64,000 nucleotides of DNA. Origin: Curtobacterium sp. VKM Ac-1395. Its GTDB lineage: Bacteria; Actinomycetota; Actinomycetes; Actinomycetales; Microbacteriaceae. Both the position numbers and the translations under genes were made by a program. A model generated the notes under the pieces. That model saw nothing but the letters and a program-made list of their open reading frames with translations. It searched no databases and was not told where the DNA came from. Of the stretch, positions 41,903-51,224 are shown piece after piece. The stretch spans positions 205,977 through 269,976 of the forward strand of contig NZ_JADKRX010000004.1 of NCBI RefSeq assembly GCF_015350975.1, read 5' to 3'. Within the stretch, counting starts at the first letter, position 1. Every line of letters begins with the position of its first letter.

Positions 41903-42931
41903 GTGAGCACTCCGCGCGTGTACGTCATCCACGAGAACCCCGAGTGGTTCCCGCCGCTCGCCGCCGCCTTCGAGGCCGAAGGCGTCCCGATCGAGGAGAT
42001 CCTCCTGACCGAGGGGCAGATCGACCTCGGTGCTGAGCCCGAACCCGGCGTGTACTGGTCGAGGATGTCGGCGAGCTCGCACACCCGCGGGCACGAGCAC
42101 AGCAAGGAGTACACCCGGGCGGTGCTCGGCTGGCTCGAACGTGCCGGCCGTCAGGTCGTCGGCGGCAGCCACGTGCTCGAACTCGAGGTCTCGAAGGTCG
42201 CCCAGCACGGGCTCCTGCAGCAGGCCGGCTTCGACGTCCCGCGCACCACCGCCGTGTTCGGCACGACGACCCTGAAGCAGGCGGCCCGGACCTTCACCGA
42301 CGGCCAGGACGTCCCCTTCATCACGAAGCACAACCAGGGCGGCAAGGGCCTGGGTGTCCGTCGCTTCGACTCGCTCGCCGAGTTCGACGCGTACGTCGAC
42401 AGCCCCGAGTTCGAGGCCCCCGTCGACGGCATCACCCTGCTGCAGGAGTTCCTGACGGCCCGCGAGCCCTTCATCACCCGCCTCGAGTTCGTCGGCGGCG
42501 AGTTCGTCTACGCCGTCCGCGTCGACACGAGCGCCGGCAGCTTCGAGCTCTGCCCAGCCGACGCCTGCGAGGTGCCACAGATCATCGCGGGAGCCGTCTG
42601 CGACGTCCCCGGCACCGAGACCGCGGGCGCCCCGCCGGCCTTCAGCGTCCGCACCGAGGTCACAGCCACGCACCCCCTGGTCCAGCAGCTCCGCACGTTC
42701 CTGGCCGACCAGCGCATCACGATCGCGGGCGTCGAGTTCATGGAGACGACCGACGGCCGCACGGTCGTCTACGACATCAACACGAACACGAACTACAACC
42801 CCGCCGTCGAGGAGTCGGCGCCGGCCTCCGGCCCGCGCTCCATCGCCCGGTACCTCGGCGGCCTGTTGGACGCCGCGCCCGGAACCGGCACAGCCGCGAC
42901 CGCACCTGCGGGCGCACTGGCGCACGTCTGA
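41903..42931 (+). CDS. ATP-grasp (RimK-like) ligase-family protein
   Basis: 342 residues. The central ATP-grasp domain shows KVAQHGLLQQAGFDVPRT, then ITKHNQGGKGLGVRRF (nucleotide-binding loop, ~133-148), LLQEFLT, and the metal-binding end GVEFMETTDGRTVVYDINTNTNYN. This pattern is RimK/alpha-L-glutamate-ligase-like; the family joins an acyl phosphate to an amine. The start is GTG 41903, six bases after TAGGGT (41891-41896). It runs in the same direction as a flavin monooxygenase and an O-acetylhomoserine sulfhydrylase, but a palindrome and 89 bases intervene. Substrate unknown. Confidence 0.82.
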   Translation: MSTPRVYVIHENPEWFPPLAAAFEAEGVPIEEILLTEGQIDLGAEPEPGVYWSRMSASSHTRGHEHSKEYTRAVLGWLERAGRQVVGGSHVLELEVSKVAQHGLLQQAGFDVPRTTAVFGTTTLKQAARTFTDGQDVPFITKHNQGGKGLGVRRFDSLAEFDAYVDSPEFEAPVDGITLLQEFLTAREPFITRLEFVGGEFVYAVRVDTSAGSFELCPADACEVPQIIAGAVCDVPGTETAGAPPAFSVRTEVTATHPLVQQLRTFLADQRITIAGVEFMETTDGRTVVYDINTNTNYNPAVEESAPASGPRSIARYLGGLLDAAPGTGTAATAPAGALAHV

Positions 42932-42944
42932 CCTGACCACCCAC

Positions 42945-42989
42945 CGGACGGGAGGCCCGGCTCGCCACCGGCACCGAGCCTCCCGTCCG
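42945..42989. repeat. Dispersed palindrome family A
   Basis: CGGACGGGAGGC (42945-42956) and GCCTCCCGTCCG (42978-42989), perfect 12-bp arms. It lies between the ATP-grasp and flavin monooxygenase genes, which run the same way, so it could attenuate or process the mRNA. Confidence 0.88.
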
Positions 42990-43020
42990 TCTCCGCTCAC
43001 CACCTGAGGAACCCACCACC

Positions 43021-44091
43021 GTGCGATTCGGATACTGGACCCCGCTCTTCGGCGGCTGGCTGCGCAACGTCGACGACGAGCAGATGCCGGTCACCTTCGA
43101 CTACGTCAAGCGCCTGGCGCAGCGCGCTGAGCGGATCGGCTTCGACCTGACGCTCGTGCCGGAGCTGAACCTCAACGACATCAAGGGCGTTGCGGCGCCG
43201 AGCCTGGAGGCCTGGGCGCTCGCGGCGGCGATCGCCGCGACCACCGACCGACTCGAGATCATGGCGGCGATGCGGCCCGGCTACCACCTGCCGGCCGTGA
43301 CGGCGAAGCAGGCGGCGACGATCGACGACATCTCCGGCGGACGCTTCACCTTCAACGTGGTGAGCGCCTGGTGGGCCGAGGAAGCCCGGCAGTACGGCGG
43401 AATCTTCTCCGAGCACGACGACCGCTACAAGCGCACCGCCGAGTTCGTCGAGGTCATGAAGGGGATGTGGCGGGAGACGCCGTACTCGTTCCACGGCGAG
43501 TACTACGACGTCGAGAACGCCCACCTCGAGCCGAAGCCGCGCATCACCCCGCGCATCTACGCCGGCGGCGAGAGCGAGGCCGGCAAGGCGAGCATCACGC
43601 ACTACGCGGACGCCTACGTCACCCACGGCGGCACGGTCGAGGAGCTCCGGACGAAGATCGCCGAGATGCGCCGTCGTCGTGAGGACGCCGGGCTGCCGCC
43701 GTTCGAGGCGTTCGGCATGGCCGCGTACGCGATCGTCCGCGAGACCGAGGACGAGGCCCAGGCCGAGCTGGCGCGGATCACCGACGTGCAGCACGGCAAG
43801 GCCTACGAGTCCTACCAGGACTTCATCTCGAAGTCGCAGCTCGAGCACGTGCCCTCGCTCGAGGACTACTCCGTGTCGAACCGGGGGCTGCGACCGCAGT
43901 TCGTCGGCACGCCGGAGCAGGTCGCCGCGCGGATCCGCGAGTACGAGGAGGCGGGCGTCGACACGCTGCTGCTGCAGTTCTCCCCGCAGCTCGAGGAGAT
44001 GGAGCGGTTCGGCGAGCAGGTCATCCCGCTGGTGCGGGCGTCGGTGCCGGACGACGCCGTCTCGTCCGTCGGCGCCGGGCCGGTCGCCTGA
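43021..44091 (+). CDS. LLM-class flavin-dependent monooxygenase, SfnG/SsuD-like
   Basis: 356 residues of the luciferase-like monooxygenase barrel. MRFGYWTPLFGGWL at the start, EIMAAMRPGYHLP, and DDISGGRFTFNVVSAWW (~101-117) are the signature of the FMNH2-dependent alkanesulfonate/dimethylsulfone monooxygenase branch. These release sulfite or methanesulfinate from organosulfur compounds when sulfate is short. The start is GTG with TGAGGAA about ten bases upstream. The stop overlaps the O-acetylhomoserine sulfhydrylase start (TGATG), so the two are coupled. A separate flavin reductase, which it would need, is not nearby. Confidence 0.88.
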   Translation: MRFGYWTPLFGGWLRNVDDEQMPVTFDYVKRLAQRAERIGFDLTLVPELNLNDIKGVAAPSLEAWALAAAIAATTDRLEIMAAMRPGYHLPAVTAKQAATIDDISGGRFTFNVVSAWWAEEARQYGGIFSEHDDRYKRTAEFVEVMKGMWRETPYSFHGEYYDVENAHLEPKPRITPRIYAGGESEAGKASITHYADAYVTHGGTVEELRTKIAEMRRRREDAGLPPFEAFGMAAYAIVRETEDEAQAELARITDVQHGKAYESYQDFISKSQLEHVPSLEDYSVSNRGLRPQFVGTPEQVAARIREYEEAGVDTLLLQFSPQLEEMERFGEQVIPLVRASVPDDAVSSVGAGPVA

Positions 44092-45410
44092 TGGCGGTCG
44101 AGGACGACTGGGCCTTCGAGACCCGGCAGATCCGGGCCGGGTTCAAGTCCGACCCGGGCTTCGGCGGGAACGTGCCGCCCATCGCGCAGACCGCGGCGTT
44201 CGTGTACCCGTCGGGTGAGGACGCCGCCGACCGGTTCCTGCTCAACGCGCCCGGGCACACGTACTCGCGGGTGAACAACCCGTCGGCAGCCGCACTGGAA
44301 CGACGGATCGCCGACCTGGAGGGCGGGGTCGCAGCGCTGGCGCTCGCGTCCGGTCAGGCAGCGACGTCGCTCGCGGTGCTCGGGCTCGCCCGCGCCGGGG
44401 ACCACATCGTGTCGAGTGCGTCGCTGTACGGGGCGACCTACACGCTGTTCGCGTCGACGTTGAAGGACCTCGGCATCGCGTTCACCTTCGTGCAGGACCC
44501 CACCGACCTGTCCGAGTGGGCGGCTGCGGTGCGTCCGGAGACCCGTGCGTTCTTCGGGGAGTCGATCCCGAACCCGCGCGGCGACGTCCTCGACTTCGCC
44601 GGGGTGGCGGGCGTGGCGCACGACGCCGGGGTCCCGCTCATCGTCGACAACACCATCGCGACGCCGTACCTGGTCCGGCCGATCGAGCACGGCGCGGACA
44701 TCGTCGTGCACTCGGCGACGAAGTACCTCGCCGGCCACGGCAGCGCGATCGCGGGGCTCATCGTCGACGGCGGCACGTTCGACTGGGCGGCGTACCCGGC
44801 GAAGTACCCGCAGCTCGCGACGACCGAGCACTCGGGGTTCTCGGGCACGAACTTCGCCGAGAAGTTCGGACGGCGCGCGTTCATCCAGCGCACCCGGTCG
44901 AAGCTGTCGGCGGACCTCGGCCCCGCGATCGCCCCGTTCAACGCCTTCCTGGTGCTGCAGGGCATCCAGACCCTGTCGCTCCGCATGGACCGGCACGTGC
45001 AGAACGCCGCCACGGTGGCCGCGTGGCTCGACGCCCACGCGCAGGTCGAGCACGTGCACTACGCCGGGCTGCCGAGCTCCCCGTGGCACCACCTGCAGCA
45101 GCGGTACGTCCCGAAGGGCCCCTCCGCGGTGCTCGCGTTCGACCTGGCCGGTGGTGTCGAGGCCGGGCGTCGGTTCGTCGCGGCCCTGCAGCTGTTCGAC
45201 CACGTGTCGAACATCGGTGACGTCCGGTCGCTCGTCGTGCACCCGGCGTCGACCACCCACGTGCAGATGACGCCGTCGGAACGGGCCTCCGCTGGTGTCG
45301 GCGAGGGCCTCATCCGGCTGTCGATCGGCCTGGAGCACCCCGACGACATCCTGGCGGACCTGGTGCGGGGCTTCGCGGCCGCGGAGAGCAGCGGGAGCCG
45401 GGCGGGATAG
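44091..45410 (+). CDS. O-acetylhomoserine sulfhydrylase (Cys/Met metabolism PLP enzyme)
   Basis: 439 residues. Opening WAFETRQIRAGFKSDPGFG and YSRVNNPSAAALERRIADLEGG (the Y-S-R/N-P motif), and the PLP lysine K211 in HSATKYLAGHGSAIAG. The length and the insertion before the C-terminal domain are those of O-acetylhomoserine aminocarboxypropyltransferase, which makes homocysteine from O-acetylhomoserine and sulfide. It is coupled by a TGATG overlap to a sulfonate/sulfone monooxygenase, so the pair may route sulfur from organosulfur compounds to methionine. Its stop codon TAG is also the start of the ispE -10 hexamer. Confidence 0.92.
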   Translation: MAVEDDWAFETRQIRAGFKSDPGFGGNVPPIAQTAAFVYPSGEDAADRFLLNAPGHTYSRVNNPSAAALERRIADLEGGVAALALASGQAATSLAVLGLARAGDHIVSSASLYGATYTLFASTLKDLGIAFTFVQDPTDLSEWAAAVRPETRAFFGESIPNPRGDVLDFAGVAGVAHDAGVPLIVDNTIATPYLVRPIEHGADIVVHSATKYLAGHGSAIAGLIVDGGTFDWAAYPAKYPQLATTEHSGFSGTNFAEKFGRRAFIQRTRSKLSADLGPAIAPFNAFLVLQGIQTLSLRMDRHVQNAATVAAWLDAHAQVEHVHYAGLPSSPWHHLQQRYVPKGPSAVLAFDLAGGVEAGRRFVAALQLFDHVSNIGDVRSLVVHPASTTHVQMTPSERASAGVGEGLIRLSIGLEHPDDILADLVRGFAAAESSGSRAG

Positions 45411-45419
45411 GTTGGTCGC

Positions 45420-46352
45420 ATGACCTCGCTGGCAGCACCCACGCGCGTTCGGACGCGCGCTCCCGGCAAGATCAACGTGTTCCTCTCCGTCGGCGCCCTG
45501 CAGGACGACGGCTACCACGACGTCGCGACCGCGTACCAGGCGGTGTCCCTGTTCGAGGACGTCGTCGCGGAACCGGCCGACGACTTCACCGTGACCTTCA
45601 CCGGCTCCGTGGACACCTCGGGCGTCCCGGTCGACGACACGAACCTGGCGATCCGGGCCGCACGGCTCGTCGCGGAGACCGCGGGCTACGCGGGCGGCGT
45701 GCGGCTGACGATCGACAAGCGGGTGCCCGTCGCCGGCGGCATGGGTGGCGGCTCGGCGGACGCAGCGGCGACGCTCCTGGCGGTCGACACGCTGTGGGGC
45801 ACCGCCCTGGGTCGCGACGAACTCCTGCGGCTGGCGGCCGAGCTGGGCGCGGACGTGCCGTTCGCCTTCGCCGGCGGGACCGCGGTGGGCACCGGGCGCG
45901 GCGACGAGCTGAGCCCCGCGCTGGCCAAGGGCGAGTTCCAGTGGGTGCTCGCGCTCAGCGACGACGGCCTGTCGACCCCCTCCGTGTACCACGCGCTCGA
46001 CGAACACCGCGAGCGCTACCGTGCCGACATCGCACCGGCGCCCTCCACGCCAGTCGTGGAGTCGAACGTGCTGCAGGCCCTCCGCGCGGGCGACCCGGAC
46101 CTGCTCGCCGACTGCCTGCACAACGACCTGCAGGCCCCGGCGATGCACCTGCAGCCCGGGCTCGCCGCCACGCTCGAGGTCGGGGAGCGCTCGGGTGCCC
46201 TCGCCGGGCTGGTGTCCGGCAGCGGGCCGACGGTCGCGTTCCTGGTCGCCGACATCGACGCCGCGCTCGAGGTCCAGGTCGCGCTGAGCGCCGCCGGGCT
46301 CGTCGCGGTCCGTGCGTCCGGTCCGGTGCACGGCGCGCGCGTCGTCCACTGA
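45420..46352 (+). CDS. ispE: 4-diphosphocytidyl-2-C-methyl-D-erythritol kinase
   Basis: 310 residues of the GHMP kinase fold: [13 protein letters not shown] (~14-26), [21 protein letters not shown] (the phosphate loop, in two halves PVAGGMGGG and [12 protein letters not shown]) and [14 protein letters not shown]. It phosphorylates CDP-ME in the non-mevalonate isoprenoid pathway. TAGGTT at 45408-45413 ends six bases before the ATG; its TAG is the stop of the preceding gene. It is separated from its usual partner rsmA by 6.5 kb of unrelated genes. Confidence 0.95.
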   Translation: MTSLAAPTRVRTRAPGKINVFLSVGALQDDGYHDVATAYQAVSLFEDVVAEPADDFTVTFTGSVDTSGVPVDDTNLAIRAARLVAETAGYAGGVRLTIDKRVPVAGGMGGGSADAAATLLAVDTLWGTALGRDELLRLAAELGADVPFAFAGGTAVGTGRGDELSPALAKGEFQWVLALSDDGLSTPSVYHALDEHRERYRADIAPAPSTPVVESNVLQALRAGDPDLLADCLHNDLQAPAMHLQPGLAATLEVGERSGALAGLVSGSGPTVAFLVADIDAALEVQVALSAAGLVAVRASGPVHGARVVH

Positions 46353-46375
46353 CGCATCCGTTGCCCTGTCGGGTC

Positions 46376-46399
46376 TGGCTGTGGCTGTGGCTGTGGCTG
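46376..46399. repeat. 6-bp microsatellite (TGGCTG)4
   Basis: Four perfect TGGCTG units 24 bases past the ispE stop. A GCCC microsatellite follows at 46502-46521, just before the acetyltransferase stop codon. Confidence 0.85.
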
Positions 46400-46428
46400 C
46401 GGCTGCGATCGGGGGTCCTCGCGGCGCG

Positions 46429-46496
46429 CGAGTCTCGGCCCCGCGGACGTCCTGTGCGGTCCAGCAGGCGCAGGGTGTCCGCAGGGGCGAGACTCG
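46429..46496. repeat. Long stem-loop between ispE and the acetyltransferase gene (family E)
   Basis: CGAGTCTCG (46429-46437) pairs with CGAGACTCG (46488-46496), then CCCC/GGGG and GCGGAC/GTCCGC continue the stem with two single-base bulges, about 19 pairs, and a 28-base loop. It can end both converging transcripts. The word CGAGTCTCGG recurs twice inside the coding sequence near 57870-57938. Confidence 0.75.
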
Positions 46497-46525
46497 GGCT
46501 GGCCCGCCCGCCCGCCCGCCCGCGC

Positions 46526-47041
46526 TCAGTCGGCCAGGCGCTGGAACAGGACGTGGTCCTGCCACTCGCCGGCGATCCGCAGGTACCGGGGTGCGTAGCC
46601 GTAGCGCTCGAAGCCGTTCTTCGCAAGGACGCGCTGCGACCGCTCGTTGTGGGGGAGTGTGCCCGCCTCGACGCGGTGCAGCCCGAGCCGGTCGAAGGCC
46701 ATCCGGGTGGCGAGTCCGACGGCCGCCGTCGCGGCACCGTAGCCCGCCGCGTCCTCGGACACCCAGTAGCCGAGGGTCGCGGAGCAGAACGCCCCCATCA
46801 CGATCGAGTTGAGGTTGATCCGCCCGACGACCACACCGTCGGTGGTGATCACGAGCGGCATCATCACGCCCTGCTGTCGCCGCCGGATCGCGGACTGGAT
46901 CTCGGCGCGCTGGCCGTCCACCGTGAAGAAGGTCTCCGGGCGGACCGGGTCCCACGGGGCGAGCCAGGCGCGGTTCCGAGCGAGGAGGTCACCGAGCCGT
47001 TCGGCGTCGGCGGGCTCGATCGGGCGGACGTCGTGCTGCAT
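46526..47041 (-). CDS. GNAT-family N-acetyltransferase, RimJ-like
   Basis: 171 residues from ATG 47041 (an upstream GTG/ATG region at 47059 would add six residues). The GNAT fold of the RimJ/RimL type: VRPIEPADAERLGDLLARNRAWL, GYWVSEDAAGYGAATAAVGLATRMAF (acetyl-CoA loop region, seen as GYGAAT), and ERSQRVLAKNGFERYGYAPRYL. These acetylate N termini of ribosomal proteins or small molecules. CATGCT ends six bases before the start on the minus strand. It converges on ispE. Confidence 0.85.
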   Translation of the reverse strand: MQHDVRPIEPADAERLGDLLARNRAWLAPWDPVRPETFFTVDGQRAEIQSAIRRRQQGVMMPLVITTDGVVVGRINLNSIVMGAFCSATLGYWVSEDAAGYGAATAAVGLATRMAFDRLGLHRVEAGTLPHNERSQRVLAKNGFERYGYAPRYLRIAGEWQDHVLFQRLAD

Positions 47042-47081
47042 GACGGCAGCATGGCACACGGCCCGTCCACGACCTCGGAGG

Positions 47082-48737
47082 TCAGCGGACGCGCACGTAC
47101 TCCGTCATGATGACCGTCCCGGTCTTCCAGCGCTGCTCGGCCACGAAGCCGTGCTGCTCGAGCACCTCGGTCGTCTTCGGTTCCTTGTTGCGCGAGGTCC
47201 CACCGACGAACCAGACGGTGTCGATGTCGCCGAGGCGTGCCGGCACCGTGGTCGCGACGTCGCCGGTCTGGTTCCACAGGACGCCCGACTCGGCGCCGTT
47301 CTTCCGGACGCCGAGGTCCGTCATGCCGGTGAACGCCCACGGGTAGGAGATCCGGATGATGTCGGCCGTGGTGCCCGGGTGGCCGTAGACACTGCCGAAC
47401 ACGACGCCCTCGTCGGCGTCGGGGTGGGCGTCCCGCGCGGCGGCGACGATCGACGCGGCCTTGGCCCAGGTCGAGTCCTGCTTCGCCATCGGCTGCTTGA
47501 CCGCCATGGCGGCGGGGATCGAGAGCACGAGGAGGAACGCCACGGCGCCCGCGAGCCAGGCCTTCGGGCGCAGGAGCGTGACGGCGAGGGCGATGAGGAT
47601 CGCGACGAACGGCAGGCTCAGGCTGGCGTACTTCGGGGAGTACAGGTGTTCCCCGAGCGCCGTCGCCCCGACGAGGACGGCGGTGGGGACGACCATGAGC
47701 GGGAGTGCGACCCGGACGGCCTGCATCCGGAAGAGCGCCCGGACGGTCGGGGACGGGCGACGGACCTGCACCACCGCAGCCACGATGCCGACCACCATTA
47801 GCGTCCAGGCGACGGCCGCCGTGACGCCGTCGGCACCGAACCACGCCGTGGCGAAGACCTGCGCGATGGTGCGGTCGCCGACGGGCGCGATCCACCCGAC
47901 CTGCTTGGACTGCGACACGACCTCGAGCACGAAGGGGGAGACGACGAACGCGGCGGCACCGGACGCGATCGCCCACCGCACGAGCGCACGGCCGGGGACG
48001 AGCGGCGGCGCCAGCTGGGCGCGGACGGTCATCGAGGCCCGGCGCAGCTCTGACCGGCGGGCGAGCAGCGTCCAGAGCAGGACGACCACGTGCGCGACCA
48101 CGGCGAGCGACAGGTAGACGTTGAAGGTGACCGCGACGAGGGCGAGTGCCCCGTAGGCGATCCACCAGCGCGTGGCGTGGTGCCGCGAGCGCGTGCGGCG
48201 CATGGCGGTGAGTCCGACCAGGGTCAGGCAGACCGACAGCGTGGTGATCGTGGCGTACGGACGGCCCTCCGACCCGGCCCACTGCACACGGGGCAGCGCG
48301 AGGAACACGAGGCCGGCGACGATGCCGAGCCGCCGACCGCCGAGTCGACGCCCCAGGGCGACGACGAGGGCGGCGGCGACGCCGATGGCGAGGGCACTCG
48401 GGAAGCGGAGGGTGAACGGCGTGTACCCGACGAGCCAGAACCAGGCGTGCATGAGGGCGTAGTACAGGCCGTGGACGGCGTCGACGGAGTGCAGCTCCGC
48501 CCAGAGCTGGGCCCAGGACCGCTGGGCGCTCGTGACCGTGGCGGCCTCGTCGTACCAGAGCGACGGCACCCACGAGAAGGCGGCGGTGACCAGGACGGCC
48601 AGTGCCCCGATGGTGAGTTCCGGGGTCCGCACGACGGCGAGGCCGATCGCGCCGGACACACCGCGCAGCCGGGTCCGCACCTCGGGGGCGGACACCTGAC
48701 GGGGCACGCCGATGGTGCCGGTACGGGGGGAACTCAC
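47082..48737 (-). CDS. Membrane glycosyltransferase, GT-C/PMT-like
   Basis: 551 residues with ten or more membrane helices and a C-terminal soluble part. The catalytic pair D-E appears in SLWYDEAATVTSAQRS after the first helix, which is the GT-C pattern of ArnT/PMT-like enzymes using a polyprenyl-phosphate sugar. The acceptor is unknown; cell-envelope glycan or protein is likely. GTG 48737 is chosen because TACCGT (minus strand, 48745-48750) ends seven bases before it. The frame is open 30 codons further up, but those would sit on the promoter. Confidence 0.85.
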   Translation of the reverse strand: MSSPRTGTIGVPRQVSAPEVRTRLRGVSGAIGLAVVRTPELTIGALAVLVTAAFSWVPSLWYDEAATVTSAQRSWAQLWAELHSVDAVHGLYYALMHAWFWLVGYTPFTLRFPSALAIGVAAALVVALGRRLGGRRLGIVAGLVFLALPRVQWAGSEGRPYATITTLSVCLTLVGLTAMRRTRSRHHATRWWIAYGALALVAVTFNVYLSLAVVAHVVVLLWTLLARRSELRRASMTVRAQLAPPLVPGRALVRWAIASGAAAFVVSPFVLEVVSQSKQVGWIAPVGDRTIAQVFATAWFGADGVTAAVAWTLMVVGIVAAVVQVRRPSPTVRALFRMQAVRVALPLMVVPTAVLVGATALGEHLYSPKYASLSLPFVAILIALAVTLLRPKAWLAGAVAFLLVLSIPAAMAVKQPMAKQDSTWAKAASIVAAARDAHPDADEGVVFGSVYGHPGTTADIIRISYPWAFTGMTDLGVRKNGAESGVLWNQTGDVATTVPARLGDIDTVWFVGGTSRNKEPKTTEVLEQHGFVAEQRWKTGTVIMTEYVRVR

Positions 48738-48886
48738 GGGGCCGACGGTATCGACGGCCCCTGGGCGGCGACCCGGCGATCTGCCCCGTGCTCCTGAGAA
48801 TGTCACATTGTGGTTCGGAGCCCTCACAGCATCCGACGGGTCGGGTCCGAGGGCGTCGATCGGGGCAGAGCCGCTAGCATCCGGGG

Positions 48887-49294
48887 ATGAGTCGGTTGCG
48901 GGTCAAGGACGCGGCGCGGTACCTCGGGGTGAGTGACGACACGGTCCGACGGCTCGTGGACGCCGGCACCTTCTCGCGTCTTTCGGACGACGCCGGTCGC
49001 GCGGTGGTCGACGGACGTGAGCTCGCCGTGCACGCGAAGGCCCACGGCGGTGCCCTGCCCGACCCGGCGTCCTCCGTCAGGAGCTCGGCGCGCAACCGCT
49101 TCGTCGGGATCGTGACCGAGGTCGTCACGGACACCGTGATGGCGCAGGTCGAGCTGCAGTGCGGGCCGCACCGGGTCGTCTCGCTCATGAGCGCCGAGGC
49201 CGTCCGCGACCTCGGGCTCGAGGTCGGGTCCGTGGCCGTCGCCTCGGTCAAGGCCACGATGGTGACGGTGGAGACCCCCGATGACGACGACTGA
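48887..49294 (+). CDS. HTH-TOBE molybdate-binding regulator-like protein
   Basis: 135 residues: an excisionase/MerR-type HTH at the N terminus (RVKDAARYLGVSDDTVRRLVDAG, in ~5-27), then a TOBE/molbindin domain (~65-130: NRFVGIVTEVV, MAQVELQCGPHRVVSLMS, VGSVAVASVKATMV). Such proteins bind molybdate and are thought to sense or store it. TAGCAT (48875-48880) ends six bases before the ATG. It overlaps the MoeB-like gene by 14 bases and sits 1.1 kb before modABC, so it probably regulates molybdate uptake. Confidence 0.87.
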   Translation: MSRLRVKDAARYLGVSDDTVRRLVDAGTFSRLSDDAGRAVVDGRELAVHAKAHGGALPDPASSVRSSARNRFVGIVTEVVTDTVMAQVELQCGPHRVVSLMSAEAVRDLGLEVGSVAVASVKATMVTVETPDDDD

Positions 49295-50366
49295 CGGACC
49301 AGCCCCGATGCCGGACAGCGAGACCCCGGCCCCGCTCACCCCGGGCCGCCGCCGCCTCGGCTCCCGCACCGCTGCGCTCGACGCCGGTGGTGACCGCACG
49401 CTCGGGCGGCTCGCGGCAGCGCGGGTCCTCGTCGTCGGCGCCGGCGGCCTCGGCGCCCCGGTCGTCGCCTACCTCGCGGGCAGCGGCATCGCCCGGCTGA
49501 CGATCGTCGACCCGGACGTCGTCGACCCGTCGAACCTGGCCCGCCAGACGCTCTTCACGGCGGCGGACGTCGGCCGTCCCAAGGCGCAGGTCGCCGCCGA
49601 GCGTGCGGCGGCCGTCGACCCGGAGTGCCGGGTCGACGCCGTCGTCGAGCGGTTCCACGCCGGGTTCGTCGCCGGGCACGACGTGGTCGTCGACGCCGCC
49701 GACTCGCTCCTGGTCACCCGGGCGGTGTCGGACGCCTGCGCCGCCGAGCACGTCCCGTTCGTCTGGGGGAGCGCCCTCGGGTACGACGGACAGGTCACCG
49801 TGTTCGACGACCGGGTCGTCGACTTTCACGACCTGCACCCCGACGTGCAGCCGGACGAGGGCTCGTGTGCCCTCGACGGCGTCCTGCCCGCCCTCTGCGG
49901 TGCCGTCGGCTCGGTGATGGCCGCACAGGTCACCGCCCTGGTCGCCGGACTCGGTGAGCCGCTGCTCGGACGGGTCCTCAGCGTCGACGCCCGCCGGTGG
50001 CACTGGACCGAGAGTCCGCTCCGCCGCGGGCCTGCCTCCCACCGTCCCGCGCTGGATGCCCCCTCCGAGGACGCCGTGCTGCCGAGGATCGCGCCGTCCG
50101 CCCTCGCTGCCCGGATCGCCGACCCGGCGGACGACGTGCTCGTCGTCGACGTCCGGACGCCGGAGGAGCGCGCGCAGGGTGTCGTGTCGGGTGCCGTCCC
50201 GCCGGAGGACCTGCCCGCGGACGACGGGCGCGACGTCGTCGTGGTGTGCGCCCGCGGACCCCGAGCCGTCGCCTGGGCCACCGCCGCGATCGCGTTCGGC
50301 CGCAGCGCGGTGGTCCTCGACGGCGGCATGCAGGCATGGGAGCGGGAGGGCCTCCCCACCATCTGA
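49281..50366 (+). CDS. moeB: MoeB/ThiF-family adenylyltransferase with C-terminal rhodanese domain
   Basis: 361 residues. The E1-like adenylation domain has VVGAGGLGAPVVAYLAGSG (ATP, ~49-67), DPDVVDPSNLARQTLF and ALCGAVGSVMA. A shortened rhodanese domain follows (VLVVDVRTPEERAQG, VVVVCARGPRA with Cys). In molybdopterin synthesis MoeB adenylates the C terminus of MoaD and the rhodanese part supplies sulfur. The paired CxxC zinc motifs found in most MoeB proteins are absent. It overlaps the HTH-TOBE gene by 14 bases and is followed by modA after 60 bases. Confidence 0.87.
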   Translation: MTTTDGPAPMPDSETPAPLTPGRRRLGSRTAALDAGGDRTLGRLAAARVLVVGAGGLGAPVVAYLAGSGIARLTIVDPDVVDPSNLARQTLFTAADVGRPKAQVAAERAAAVDPECRVDAVVERFHAGFVAGHDVVVDAADSLLVTRAVSDACAAEHVPFVWGSALGYDGQVTVFDDRVVDFHDLHPDVQPDEGSCALDGVLPALCGAVGSVMAAQVTALVAGLGEPLLGRVLSVDARRWHWTESPLRRGPASHRPALDAPSEDAVLPRIAPSALAARIADPADDVLVVDVRTPEERAQGVVSGAVPPEDLPADDGRDVVVVCARGPRAVAWATAAIAFGRSAVVLDGGMQAWEREGLPTI

Positions 50367-50426
50367 GGCGCAGGTGCGGCTAGTCTGCCGGGAGAGCGAC
50401 GCGGATGCGTCCCGGAGAGGCCGACC

Positions 50427-51220
<794 letters not shown>

Positions 51221-51224
<4 letters not shown>

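Noticed and set aside
42932..43020. Possible riboswitch (for example SAM or cobalamin) before the flavin monooxygenase
   Set aside because: The only structure is the family A hairpin, which also occurs at unrelated genes; no conserved riboswitch core is visible.
43866..46955. A 1029-codon minus-strand open frame across the sulfhydrylase and ispE genes
   Set aside because: Crosses two conserved genes and their promoter; no recognisable domain.
50367..50426. Possible Moco riboswitch before modA
   Set aside because: Only 60 bases long with one short hairpin; far too small for the Moco RNA motif.
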